From positions 1 to 64,000 of the forward strand of contig JAGGUB010000044.1 of the NCBI GenBank assembly GCA_021158725.1: a stretch of 64,000 nucleotides of DNA, written 5' to 3'. The stretch comes from Caldifarciminota bacterium. Its GTDB lineage: Bacteria > Hydrothermota > UBA3073 > NMUJ01. Below the pieces are notes generated by a model. That model did no database searches. It was not told where the DNA came from and saw only the letters and a program-made list of their open reading frames with translations. Positions 45,520-54,197 of the stretch are shown here, one piece after another. The translations under genes were made by a program, and so were the position numbers. Position 1 is the first letter of the stretch. The number at the start of each line of letters is the position of its first letter.

Positions 45520-46610
45520 GGTAACTCCTTCTTGATCGTAAAGATAACACTGAACATACTTTCGTCGATTTTGTCAAACCCCTCCACATCCACAAGGTAT
45601 GCACTGTATTTGCGACACCAGAAGCTTATCCCAACGTCGATCTCACAAAATGCGCCCCTATAGCCGATACCTGCAGTGTAGATCCCTTTTGATAGACGTT
45701 CATCCTTAGCCGCTGATAGCCATGCGAAGCCGGCTCGTAACAGAAATGAAGGCATAAGCTCGTGCTCCACACCCATGTGGTATTCCCATTCACGATGTTT
45801 GCCTTGATGGGTTAACACCTCGGCTACAAAATATGCAGGTAAAATATTTGCTGGCCGATATCCGATACCTACTCCATACGTGAATTGAGGATAATCGAAC
45901 AGTGTATCTTTAAGTGTGGATATCTTCCATATACCGCCGATGGTCCACCTAAAAGAAGGTTTGATACATATACCAAACGTAAAGTTTATACCCTGAAGTT
46001 TACCACTTGTCGATGTATCCCACGGTTCACTACCTTCATATGAGGGACGCCACATCTTTGCATGTTGCCAATCCCCTTTTAAATAACTACCACCTATCCC
46101 CACGTATAAGGTGGGCCATACTCGTACACCCAACATTGCTGAATACGATATAACCATACCGGTTGAGGATTCGATCTGCCACCCCCTTATGAGATAGTAG
46201 TCATCGTACATCGGGAGCTTAAACTCATAGTCGAACACATATTTAGGGGATACTTTAAAGTCGAACGACACACCGTGTTTATAGAGATTTATACCTAATG
46301 GCATAGGAACGGTATGTAACTCGTCACGTATCGCACGTGTAGCTTCACCTACATAGTCTTCGAACTCATTGTATACCTTAACCTTACGTTCCTCGGTAAT
46401 CTGATGAAGTTGTAGGTTGATGACAACCGCAGAGATCGAATCATAACACGCGGGGTTGTCTGCATCCGTCACCACTATAGATATGTAGCCTAACCCAACA
46501 TTCTTGCCATCGAACATAGATAATGGATAGCCACCAGTTGCTATCTCATGTAATGTATATCCATACAGAGGGATTACTGCAAAACTGAAGATGTACACAA
46601 ATTTACTCAT
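45516..46610 (-). CDS. Outer-membrane beta-barrel protein, PorV/FadL-like
   Basis: 364 residues from ATG 46610, which has GGAGG four bases upstream; a longer frame begins at 46628. After a signal peptide (KFVYIFSFAVIPLYGYTL) the sequence alternates polar and aromatic residues in about 14 strands (GIGGSYLKGD, FTYGVGIGYR, LLRAGFAWLS, GIGYRGAFCEIDVGISF). It resembles the PorV/UPF0164 family more loosely than the others in the window and I give no precise family. It is coupled by ATGA to the PLD nuclease-like gene. Confidence 0.7.
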   Translation of the reverse strand: MSKFVYIFSFAVIPLYGYTLHEIATGGYPLSMFDGKNVGLGYISIVVTDADNPACYDSISAVVINLQLHQITEERKVKVYNEFEDYVGEATRAIRDELHTVPMPLGINLYKHGVSFDFKVSPKYVFDYEFKLPMYDDYYLIRGWQIESSTGMVISYSAMLGVRVWPTLYVGIGGSYLKGDWQHAKMWRPSYEGSEPWDTSTSGKLQGINFTFGICIKPSFRWTIGGIWKISTLKDTLFDYPQFTYGVGIGYRPANILPAYFVAEVLTHQGKHREWEYHMGVEHELMPSFLLRAGFAWLSAAKDERLSKGIYTAGIGYRGAFCEIDVGISFWCRKYSAYLVDVEGFDKIDESMFSVIFTIKKELP

Positions 46611-46618
46611 ATAGCCTC

Positions 46619-48916
46619 CTACCACCATATTATCAAAAGTAAGTTACCACCAAACTCACGCCTGGTATCGATAAACTCGTAAATTGGTATACCATCCTCT
46701 GAATGTGCACCCAACATCCCAGTATGCGGGAACTCGCTTAATTTATACCTAAATTTTAACCTAAATAATAAGTTATGTGACAGCCTATCTGATAGCACTA
46801 AGTAATATTTCCAGCCCCTACCCTCAAGAAAGTCTATACCCGTGTCTTCGAATATCCACTGCGATAACCCCTGTGTCTGCCATATCGCATATCCACCCAG
46901 TATCGACATATGTGGTGATAAATTATACCGATAGGTGAGCGCGAGAAACCCTCCCGTTATTGTGTTGGCTGTCTCATATCTTGGTAACGAAGGAAACGAT
47001 ACCCTCGCATAACGTAATTCAGCACGTAAGTTGTTGTAGTTGCTTAACCTATATTCGATTGTGAGCGATGTCTCCCATAGATGCGATATTGTAGTGGTAG
47101 CCAGCCGTTTGTGTGATTTAGCCTGCAGCTTTTGCCTCAGATATATACGTAACGGGAAAGCTGGCCGATACTGTAATGTCACCTGTGTACGCCAGTTAGG
47201 TAACCCATACGCAAGGTCCTTCCATACATCTATGTAAAAACGTGATATTATCAACCTATGTGATGGTTGGTATCTGAACTCAAGATATATACCCTCCTCT
47301 GCCCTCGGTACAGGATATTCGGAAATATAGACATAAAGTGGATCTATCAACCGATACGAACGTTGCCATATGCCTTCACCAAACCGCCTACGTTCGGCAA
47401 ACCCACGTGAGTATGGGTTATCATAATCCACATCGTAGTGCCGTAAAACCAAGATCCCATATAGTGTTTCATACTGTAGGTGTAGCTTCATAATGTATGC
47501 ATGACCGGCATGCTGTTGCTTTGCGTAGTCAAATTCTAAGCTCATATTGTTCACCACCGTAGAGAGATGTGTACCTACGAAGCTACGATGCTGGCCACGA
47601 CTTGATAATAGGTAGTTAGGGTCATCGATCACCTCCTTATCCCAGGGTATATCCAGGTATTTGGGATTCGGGTTGAATGGCCTCGAGTAAAGTAAATCGA
47701 GTAGACTAACCCCTACGTATGTACCTACAGGTAGATTGTATAGACCGCCCATATCTACGGTGAGGTTAACTCCGATCATTCGTTCCTTCACGTTATGACG
47801 GAATGCGGGTAGCACCGGGTAGATATGTATCAGGTGGTTCACCGAACTGTCAGGGTTAAGTATTGCATTCCTTGGTGCATACGACCACAGTATGGTAGGA
47901 TGTATGCGGTTGAATGTGAGTTCAGCTGCCACCCCTTGTAGATAGAAATGTTCGTAATACGTGAGGTCACCGAATAACCCCTCCGGACGCGTGTGTAATC
48001 TTGCACGTATCTCGTCACTGTTATCAAGTAATATACCTTGCCCCCATGTTACCCTGTACGTACCGATGTACATTTTACGTAATGGGCCTATCGATCGTAG
48101 CTCGATATAACCTTTGTTGAATTTCCTAATCCCTAGATATACATGTGGGGTTATACCCATCCGTAACCGCCAGTCCCATCCCCGATATGTACCCTCACGT
48201 AGGTAATCTTCCTTCTCACGATATAGCCGTGATATGAGGTGCACGATCTCATCTTTGGTCCATCCAGCTGCTATTAGGTCTTCCTCCCTGTATTTAAGAT
48301 AGGTAGGCCTACCATAAAGGTCACCCAATATATCGCCCCTTATGTAATAGATAGTACGCCAGCTGATCTTTAGGTAACCTTCTGTCCCATGTAGGGGTTT
48401 GTCTTCAAAGGTTACAAAGTTTCTGAGATTCCTATATCCCCAGTACGATAACCCCGGTATATCGCGGAGTGCACGTTGATACGATATCTTACCATATAGC
48501 TGACGATATCTTACAATGCTGGCAGCATCCACCAAGCTGACACCATCAAACATTGCAATATCCTTAACAGCTGCACGATTTATGTTGAGCGGATGTCCAA
48601 GATACCAGAGCCACTCTTCTACAGCACCTGCACGTGGCCCTTCCTCACGGGTGAGCCGCTCCTGCAGGTATTCATAATAATCGCTGGTTTCACGTCTATA
48701 AGGTGGTGGGGTCAACTTCACCAGGTAACGTATCTTGTTTACTGACTCAATAGGTAATATCTTCGTAAGCTCGTAAAAGCTACGAAAGTACCCATGTTTA
48801 AGCCTGTATAGGTATATTGCTTGGATTTCGGGCTCACTCAGAGGTAGTTGCTTAAGCTTATATAAACTATCGGTGTTTAGATCGATAACAATCAGTATGG
48901 ATAGCAGGATTACCAT
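46619..48916 (-). CDS. Helix-hairpin-helix outer-membrane barrel protein
   Basis: 765 residues. A hydrophobic signal (MVILLSILIVID) is followed by two ComEA-type helix-hairpin-helix units at about residues 12-60 (LNTDSLYKLKQLPL) and 105-170 (LNINRAAVKDIAMFDGVS, RDIPGLSYWGYRNL). In ComEA this motif binds DNA non-specifically. The rest (about 180-765) is an aromatic-rich barrel domain ending in a long strand. ATG 48916 overlaps the upstream stop (TGGTAA); the frame from 48934 starts with TTG. HhH-barrel proteins occur in FCB bacteria; function is unknown to me. Confidence 0.8.
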   Translation of the reverse strand: MVILLSILIVIDLNTDSLYKLKQLPLSEPEIQAIYLYRLKHGYFRSFYELTKILPIESVNKIRYLVKLTPPPYRRETSDYYEYLQERLTREEGPRAGAVEEWLWYLGHPLNINRAAVKDIAMFDGVSLVDAASIVRYRQLYGKISYQRALRDIPGLSYWGYRNLRNFVTFEDKPLHGTEGYLKISWRTIYYIRGDILGDLYGRPTYLKYREEDLIAAGWTKDEIVHLISRLYREKEDYLREGTYRGWDWRLRMGITPHVYLGIRKFNKGYIELRSIGPLRKMYIGTYRVTWGQGILLDNSDEIRARLHTRPEGLFGDLTYYEHFYLQGVAAELTFNRIHPTILWSYAPRNAILNPDSSVNHLIHIYPVLPAFRHNVKERMIGVNLTVDMGGLYNLPVGTYVGVSLLDLLYSRPFNPNPKYLDIPWDKEVIDDPNYLLSSRGQHRSFVGTHLSTVVNNMSLEFDYAKQQHAGHAYIMKLHLQYETLYGILVLRHYDVDYDNPYSRGFAERRRFGEGIWQRSYRLIDPLYVYISEYPVPRAEEGIYLEFRYQPSHRLIISRFYIDVWKDLAYGLPNWRTQVTLQYRPAFPLRIYLRQKLQAKSHKRLATTTISHLWETSLTIEYRLSNYNNLRAELRYARVSFPSLPRYETANTITGGFLALTYRYNLSPHMSILGGYAIWQTQGLSQWIFEDTGIDFLEGRGWKYYLVLSDRLSHNLLFRLKFRYKLSEFPHTGMLGAHSEDGIPIYEFIDTRREFGGNLLLIIWW

Positions 48917-49722
48917 CGTATGCCGACCGTCCAAGTTATCGGCAGATAAGCATGGTATTTAAATGCGCAATCTAATGTAAGTTGCTTTAATTTGAAGCTC
49001 ACCCCCCACGTTAGGACAACGGGTGGTGTCTCCATACCCGTACGAACCGTTAGGTTAGGATGTATCTGGAATTCACCACCTATCCGCATACGGTTGACAC
49101 CTACATGGGTACGCTCCAACTCCATCATGGTGACAGCACCTACAAACGGTACGTATGACATACCCACTGTTAAGCTACGTGGTATATAATGACGTGAAAG
49201 CTTACCTATACTGGGGTTGTTCAACGGATGTATTACTGCACCCAAACACCACCTATCATATACGTAACCGATTAACCCCATATCTACACCAATGACATGT
49301 GAGCTACCAAACCTCTGCATAGATAGCGAATAGTAAGAAGTTGATACCCCAAAGTAAAGGTCACCCGCTATCGGTAATCCAATACCAGCAACCACTATAC
49401 GTTCTTCGTACAGTGATACATTATCTCCTACGTTTAACAAATGTACACCTACAGCGACCGTATATTGGTGGACCGATCGTGCCAATATGAAGTTGGCTCT
49501 ATTCACGATACTGAATAGGTGTTCATAATTCGCTTCTATACGGGTACCACTTATGAGTGACAGCCCTGCTGGGTTATAAAATAAGGTTGATGGCGCATCC
49601 CCTATTGCAACAAATGCATCACCACAACCAGCTACACGTGCACTTAAGGAGTACTGGTCAAACATCCCAAATAGCATGCCAGGCAGTATTATCCCTATTG
49701 AGATCAAGCTTTGGTGCTTCAT
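48910..49722 (-). CDS. PorV/PorQ-type barrel protein
   Basis: 270 residues. Signal peptide (SLISIGIILPGMLFG) then ARVAGCGDAFVAIGDAPSTLFYNPAGLS, the PorV/UPF0164 signature. It is shorter than its paralogues in the window. The start overlaps the upstream OB-fold gene as ATGA and the end overlaps the HhH-barrel gene, so all are coupled. It may shuttle the sorting-tailed OB-fold protein encoded just upstream. Confidence 0.78.
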   Translation of the reverse strand: MKHQSLISIGIILPGMLFGMFDQYSLSARVAGCGDAFVAIGDAPSTLFYNPAGLSLISGTRIEANYEHLFSIVNRANFILARSVHQYTVAVGVHLLNVGDNVSLYEERIVVAGIGLPIAGDLYFGVSTSYYSLSMQRFGSSHVIGVDMGLIGYVYDRWCLGAVIHPLNNPSIGKLSRHYIPRSLTVGMSYVPFVGAVTMMELERTHVGVNRMRIGGEFQIHPNLTVRTGMETPPVVLTWGVSFKLKQLTLDCAFKYHAYLPITWTVGIRW

Positions 49723-51647
49723 TTCAGTGGCGTACCAACAACTATCGGTTTACAGAATTTTTGGTATTCGCCATGGATCTCAACCTCCACCTCAAGTATA
49801 TATGTACCGATGGGTACGGATTCCTCTAACTCGTTCTTACCATCCCAATCCGTGTATATAGGGGATTTGTATTTACGTTCGACTACCGTTCGGATGAGGT
49901 CACCACGTAGATTGAATATCCTTGCAGTATAAACAGCATCCGATGGTCCATTGATTTTGATAAACAGTATCTCACCCAACTCAGGTGCAAATGGATTGGG
50001 AGATATATCAATCGACACATTGGGTTGTGGTTCACCTATGTATATTTTCTGTATATCTTCTGGATAGCGTAACTTCAACTGATAACCTGAATTGTAAGGG
50101 GGGTCACGATCGTATTGTGAGCCTATCCCCACAATTGTGATGTAATCACCGATCTCCAAGCTACGATAGATTTCGGAGGTATCAATCCCCGTACCTTCGT
50201 CTACCCGTACATTGATGATGATGTTGCCATTCCATACCTCGAAATTGCCCGCCCCCAAACCCGGTGTAAACTTCGTATGTAGTTTAGCTTGCGGTATACA
50301 AAGTAGTTTACCTTCAAATTGTTCAGTTATTGGATACGATAGCTTTAACGTCTCAGGTATCACCGTAGCGTTTGTATCAGTACGTAATAAAATGAAACAT
50401 TCATCTCCCACATATGTGAGCTCGGTCATCCCATTGTATTCCTGAACTTTACCCCTTACGATGATCTCGTCACCCATCTGTGGATTATAGTCGAACCCAT
50501 AAATGGCCACCCCTGTGGTGGTATCTTGGATGAAGAATTGGCCACCCCCCAATGGGGGTGAGGTTATAACACCTCTCACAGTTACGAGTTGACCCAATAA
50601 CTGTGAATCATAACCAGAAGTGTCAGGTTGCTGTACTTCACTGATAGGTATTATAGGTAACGAATCGATTACATTGATCACGGGTATGGTTGGCACAGTA
50701 ACTAGCATCCCTCCAGGTGGTGCAGTCTTCACTTCGAATTGGTGCTCACCAACCTCATATGGTTCCATATCGTGAAGATATACACGGAGTGAATCCATCA
50801 CGGTTAGGCTGTCAAGGTATAGGTGTGATGGGGTGACCTCACCCAACACAGGTTGCATCGGGTAGATTGTATATTCCAAAGAATGCCATGTCCAACCTTC
50901 AGGTATTGTTATTTCGAGCTTCTCAATAGTGTCAGAGGTTACGATGTCAAACCTTAACGTTAATCGCTCGTTTTTGAACACCACGTGTGGGTTGAGTCTC
51001 ACCATACCGGGGCCCACCACGGCAGGGGTGAAATCAGCAAGCGATCTGGGTTCAATCTGATAACTCTCATAGTACTGTGTAAGTGGTGAAACAATGCTTA
51101 TATAGCCGTCAGGGATCGTAGCACCTACCATCGAATCGTTGTACCTGCTTATCCATACCGGTAACTGGTTACCTTCGTTATCTTCAACATGGTATGTGGT
51201 GTTACCCTGAAACGTACCGGATTCTATGAATCTCACGCTATCAATACGTACGAGCATACCCTCATAGTCTTCACCATTACTGTGTATCGCAGGTATGGTG
51301 AGTTTGTGAGGTGATGGCAGGCTATGATTACGTGCTATTATGTTTATCGTAAATAGTTCGTTGCTTGCCCATAGTTCGGTGAGATTGGCGAACTCCTTTA
51401 CCAACCCCGTGATTACAATGCTATCACCTACGTGTATGTCGGGTGTATTTCTACCACCCCTGTAGACGTATATACCGGAACGTAATTCACCTGACATATC
51501 TTGTAAGTAGAAATTGTTACCTGTAAGGCCCGTCACTATGCCTGAGGTTGTAACTGTATCACCTACGTAGGGGGAAGTATCACCCGCACCCTGTAGCTCG
51601 CTAATCGAGTGATAAGGATAAAGAATGAAGGCTATTAATATCAACAT
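49719..51647 (-). CDS. Secreted OB-fold repeat protein with FlgD-like sorting domain
   Basis: 642 residues. Signal-like N-terminus (MLILIAFILYPYH). Three OB-fold-like units of the DUF5689/YhcR type appear: about residues 16-100 (DTVTTSGIVTG, NFYLQDMSG, VGDSIVITG), a half unit near 100-170, and about 355-440 (LVTVRGVITS, FFIQDTTTGVAIYG). An Ig-like segment lies between. The C-terminal about 85 residues are a FlgD-like/T9SS tail (ISPNPFAPELG, YTARIFNLRGDLIRTV, GTYILEV). YhcR-type OB domains accompany extracellular nucleases, but no nuclease domain is present here. It heads the operon; its promoter ends six bases before the ATG. Confidence 0.8.
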   Translation of the reverse strand: MLILIAFILYPYHSISELQGAGDTSPYVGDTVTTSGIVTGLTGNNFYLQDMSGELRSGIYVYRGGRNTPDIHVGDSIVITGLVKEFANLTELWASNELFTINIIARNHSLPSPHKLTIPAIHSNGEDYEGMLVRIDSVRFIESGTFQGNTTYHVEDNEGNQLPVWISRYNDSMVGATIPDGYISIVSPLTQYYESYQIEPRSLADFTPAVVGPGMVRLNPHVVFKNERLTLRFDIVTSDTIEKLEITIPEGWTWHSLEYTIYPMQPVLGEVTPSHLYLDSLTVMDSLRVYLHDMEPYEVGEHQFEVKTAPPGGMLVTVPTIPVINVIDSLPIIPISEVQQPDTSGYDSQLLGQLVTVRGVITSPPLGGGQFFIQDTTTGVAIYGFDYNPQMGDEIIVRGKVQEYNGMTELTYVGDECFILLRTDTNATVIPETLKLSYPITEQFEGKLLCIPQAKLHTKFTPGLGAGNFEVWNGNIIINVRVDEGTGIDTSEIYRSLEIGDYITIVGIGSQYDRDPPYNSGYQLKLRYPEDIQKIYIGEPQPNVSIDISPNPFAPELGEILFIKINGPSDAVYTARIFNLRGDLIRTVVERKYKSPIYTDWDGKNELEESVPIGTYILEVEVEIHGEYQKFCKPIVVGTPLK

Positions 51648-51653
51648 CTACTA

Positions 51654-51680
51654 AAAATATTTGGGTCTGCAAAATTACAA
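51654..51680 (-). promoter_or_regulatory. Leaderless promoter for the OB-fold operon
   Basis: Minus-strand TTGTAA (51675-51680), 15 bases, TATTTT (51654-51659), then six bases to the ATG at 51647. No Shine-Dalgarno. Confidence 0.6.
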
Positions 51681-51715
51681 CCTATGGAGGGGTGGATCTC
51701 GTGCCACATCTGATG

Positions 51716-52039
51716 TTAACGTGTAAGTAGCAACACATATGCGACTGTTACACCCAATATATCAGCTACGATATCCTTGTAACTCATATAGGTGTGACGT
51801 ACTTTCCAATCATACAGCTCTTTCAGCACACCCAACGATATCGTAACGCCTATCGCTAAGTTACGTGCAGGTTCATAACTCCAACCATTTTGACAATATG
51901 TTACATGGAATAGTATCGTGGATATGCTTAGGGAATAACTAAAATGATGTAACTTATCCACACTGAACCACTTATCTTCAACCTTATGTGTACTATCAGG
52001 TGGTGCCATCAAAAGTATACCTGTCAGGATGATAGCCAT
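51716..52039 (-). CDS. YfiM/DUF2279-like small membrane protein
   Basis: 107 residues with two hydrophobic spans (about 3-14 and near the C-terminus). The pattern DKLHHFSYS, GVTISLGVLKELYDWK and SYKDIVADILGV is that of the YfiM/DUF2279 family, small lipoprotein-like or membrane proteins of unknown function. ATG 52039 is preferred to GTG 52048. It overlaps coaX by 16 bases and is the last gene of the long operon that begins at the right edge. Confidence 0.75.
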   Translation of the reverse strand: MAIILTGILLMAPPDSTHKVEDKWFSVDKLHHFSYSLSISTILFHVTYCQNGWSYEPARNLAIGVTISLGVLKELYDWKVRHTYMSYKDIVADILGVTVAYVLLLTR

Positions 52040-52728
52040 TCGCCCCACCAGAGGATACCACGTAGTGTTAGATGAACATCGTAGCGATAGCCCATAAATT
52101 TAGCACCTAACCAACCCCACCCTCCTGTGAATATAATCTTTACACCTTCTGTTTGTTGCTTGAACCGCTGAATAATGCCTTCGATACGGGTAACTTCACC
52201 CCATACGATGCCGGCTGCTGCACACTCGTTCGTACTACGGCCAATAAGTGGCACCTGTTCAGTGATCATGAAATCAGGTTTTATGTTTAGATGTGACAAT
52301 TTTTTACGATAAAACTCACACGAATAAGATACACCTGGTAGTATCAACCCACCTTGATGTTTGCGATCGACCAGCAAGTCCACTGTGGTGGCTGTCCCCA
52401 TATCTATTACAAGTAAAGGTGAACCCAGCATTTTGTATCCCGCTATCATATTCGCACGCCGATCGACTCCCAACCCATCATAAGCCCATTGTATGGGGGT
52501 GGGTGTCTTTTGGGTTAACCATACGAATTTATCCCTATGGGTTGTTATATTTAGCTTGATATCACGTACGGATATGATGAACACTTTCGCTACCTTATCC
52601 AGATATTGCTCAATTATCGATAACGCTTCATCCCATGTATCTTTACACCATGCCTTCTGTATATCTGTAGTACCTAAGCCCACCTTGATCTTGGTAGTAC
52701 CTATGTCAACTGCTAGCTTCCATGCCAT
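52024..52728 (-). CDS. coaX: Type III pantothenate kinase
   Basis: First step of coenzyme A synthesis: phosphorylates pantothenate. 234 residues of the ASKHA fold, with LAVDIGTTKIKVGLG (phosphate loop 1), YDGLGVDRRAN, IDMGTATTVDLL and GLILPGVSYS. It overlaps mcsB by 23 bases upstream and the YfiM-like gene downstream. It lacks the common fusion to BirA. Confidence 0.92.
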   Translation of the reverse strand: MAWKLAVDIGTTKIKVGLGTTDIQKAWCKDTWDEALSIIEQYLDKVAKVFIISVRDIKLNITTHRDKFVWLTQKTPTPIQWAYDGLGVDRRANMIAGYKMLGSPLLVIDMGTATTVDLLVDRKHQGGLILPGVSYSCEFYRKKLSHLNIKPDFMITEQVPLIGRSTNECAAAGIVWGEVTRIEGIIQRFKQQTEGVKIIFTGGWGWLGAKFMGYRYDVHLTLRGILWWGEWLSS

Positions 52729-53752
52729 TAATGAACGACCTTACTAACGCGGCACGCTCTTTCTCAGCGATATGTTGTTGCAATTTTCTACCTGTACGTT
52801 TTTCAAGATGTGAATGCCTTGTAATCAGCAGCAGATTGGTAAATCTTGGCAACTCTTTTGCTGAAAATATGAGCCCCATCGAGATACCCATCCGGATACC
52901 TGAGATATAGGTCCAGGTCTCCTCTTCTGATAACAGTCGTGCGTATTTCAACAACCCCCACGATCGGGTGACTTTATCTTCTAAAATATCGGCCAGATGT
53001 GTGTTCATGACCTCACGTGCCTTGTTCTCCTGCTTGATAAGCGCATTGGCAAGATACTCAAATGGTGTGATTATCTCCTCACGGAATGCCCAAGTAAGTG
53101 CATTAGTCACCACGAATATGTAACCAGTGGTACCTGTACCCCATAGGTTATGGAATATGAACCCCTGTGGAGTAAGTGTCTCAACAGTAAAGTTGTACTG
53201 TCTCAACAATACCAGTGCCGGGAGATGCAAAGTGATCGCAACCCTCAACCCCGTACCTACCTCAAGTGGTGACGAGGTGAGGTGCCCCCATTCTTCTGAA
53301 TACGTATATTCGAGGCCCAATATTTTCGCGATTTCGTTTGCTTTATTATATGCTTCCCTGATGTTGAGCCCATTCGCAAAACTCTGTATCACAAGGTGAT
53401 CACGATCGTTCACCACTATGCTTATGTCTTCGTCAGGACTTATAGCCACGAGTTTACCTTTGGGTGAATCAATAAATGTCTTGCTGATGAGAAACCTCTC
53501 CCATAAGAATTTGCGATCCTCTGGGGTTAGCTCCTCGCCTTTGAAGATTGTGAACCCCTGCAACTTTTCATTACGTTCAATCGCATAGGCTATGATCTCA
53601 CGTACCTCTTCAAGTTCGTCATCGCTCGCCTTCAATGGGAAATTGTATCCTTTAAGGTTACGTACAAGTTTAGCCCTCGTAAAAAGTGGTATATCAGAGG
53701 AGGTATCACCCCACCACTCAGGTGCCCTTTTGGCCCTTTGCTCTAAGTTCAT
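52706..53752 (-). CDS. mcsB: Divergent McsB-type protein arginine kinase
   Basis: 348 residues of the guanido-kinase fold as in McsB, which phosphorylates arginines to mark proteins for ClpCP. Family segments: FTRAKLVRNLKGYNFP (canonical SRIRLARN), NDRDHLVIQ (canonical NEEDHLRIQ) and HLTSSPLEVGTGLRVAI (canonical GYLTSCPTNLGTGLRA). The reactive Cys of McsB is Ser161 here and a Glu of NEEDH is Arg, so activity is uncertain. It overlaps mcsA by 35 bases, keeping the mcsA-mcsB order of Firmicutes without ctsR or clpC. Confidence 0.87.
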   Translation of the reverse strand: MNLEQRAKRAPEWWGDTSSDIPLFTRAKLVRNLKGYNFPLKASDDELEEVREIIAYAIERNEKLQGFTIFKGEELTPEDRKFLWERFLISKTFIDSPKGKLVAISPDEDISIVVNDRDHLVIQSFANGLNIREAYNKANEIAKILGLEYTYSEEWGHLTSSPLEVGTGLRVAITLHLPALVLLRQYNFTVETLTPQGFIFHNLWGTGTTGYIFVVTNALTWAFREEIITPFEYLANALIKQENKAREVMNTHLADILEDKVTRSWGLLKYARLLSEEETWTYISGIRMGISMGLIFSAKELPRFTNLLLITRHSHLEKRTGRKLQQHIAEKERAALVRSFINGMEASS

Positions 53753-54197
53753 TTTCGATTTCTTTTATCTTATCACGTATCTTGGCAGCTTCCTCGTATG
53801 CCTCCTTGTCGAGCAGCTCCTGCAATTTCCTCTTTAACCTGTATAGTTGGAGATGTTTGTCAGGTTCTTCATCCCTTATCTCCGCACCTTTGGGGGGTAC
53901 CTCCTTCTGCCATGGTGTACGTACTAATAAGTTCTTAATGAATTGGCCAAACGTCTCATAGCAGGTGCTACACCCGAGCTCCATATTCTGTAGAAACTCC
54001 TCGTATGTGAGCCCACAACGTGGACATACGCGTTGCCCCTGCTGTATATCATGTTTGGGGACATAGGGTTCCTCCGATATCTCCAGCTTATCACGCAGAC
54101 ATGTACTACATATAGGGATGATCTCCTTATTTTCTCGGAAGACCACTATTACATATTTGAATTGGGCCTCACGTTTACCGCAAACAGCGCACTTCAT
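53718..54197 (-). CDS. mcsA: McsA-type zinc-finger/UVR-domain protein
   Basis: 159 residues with four C-x2-C pairs (CAVCG, CSTCL, CPRCG, CSTCY), as in McsA, the activator of the arginine kinase McsB. A C-terminal UvrB/UvrC motif follows at about 125-155 (LKRKLQELLDKEAYEEAAKIRD). GGGGG before the ATG supports the start. It overlaps the ABC ATPase gene by 23 bases and mcsB by 35. Confidence 0.92.
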   Translation of the reverse strand: MKCAVCGKREAQFKYVIVVFRENKEIIPICSTCLRDKLEISEEPYVPKHDIQQGQRVCPRCGLTYEEFLQNMELGCSTCYETFGQFIKNLLVRTPWQKEVPPKGAEIRDEEPDKHLQLYRLKRKLQELLDKEAYEEAAKIRDKIKEIENELRAKGQKGT

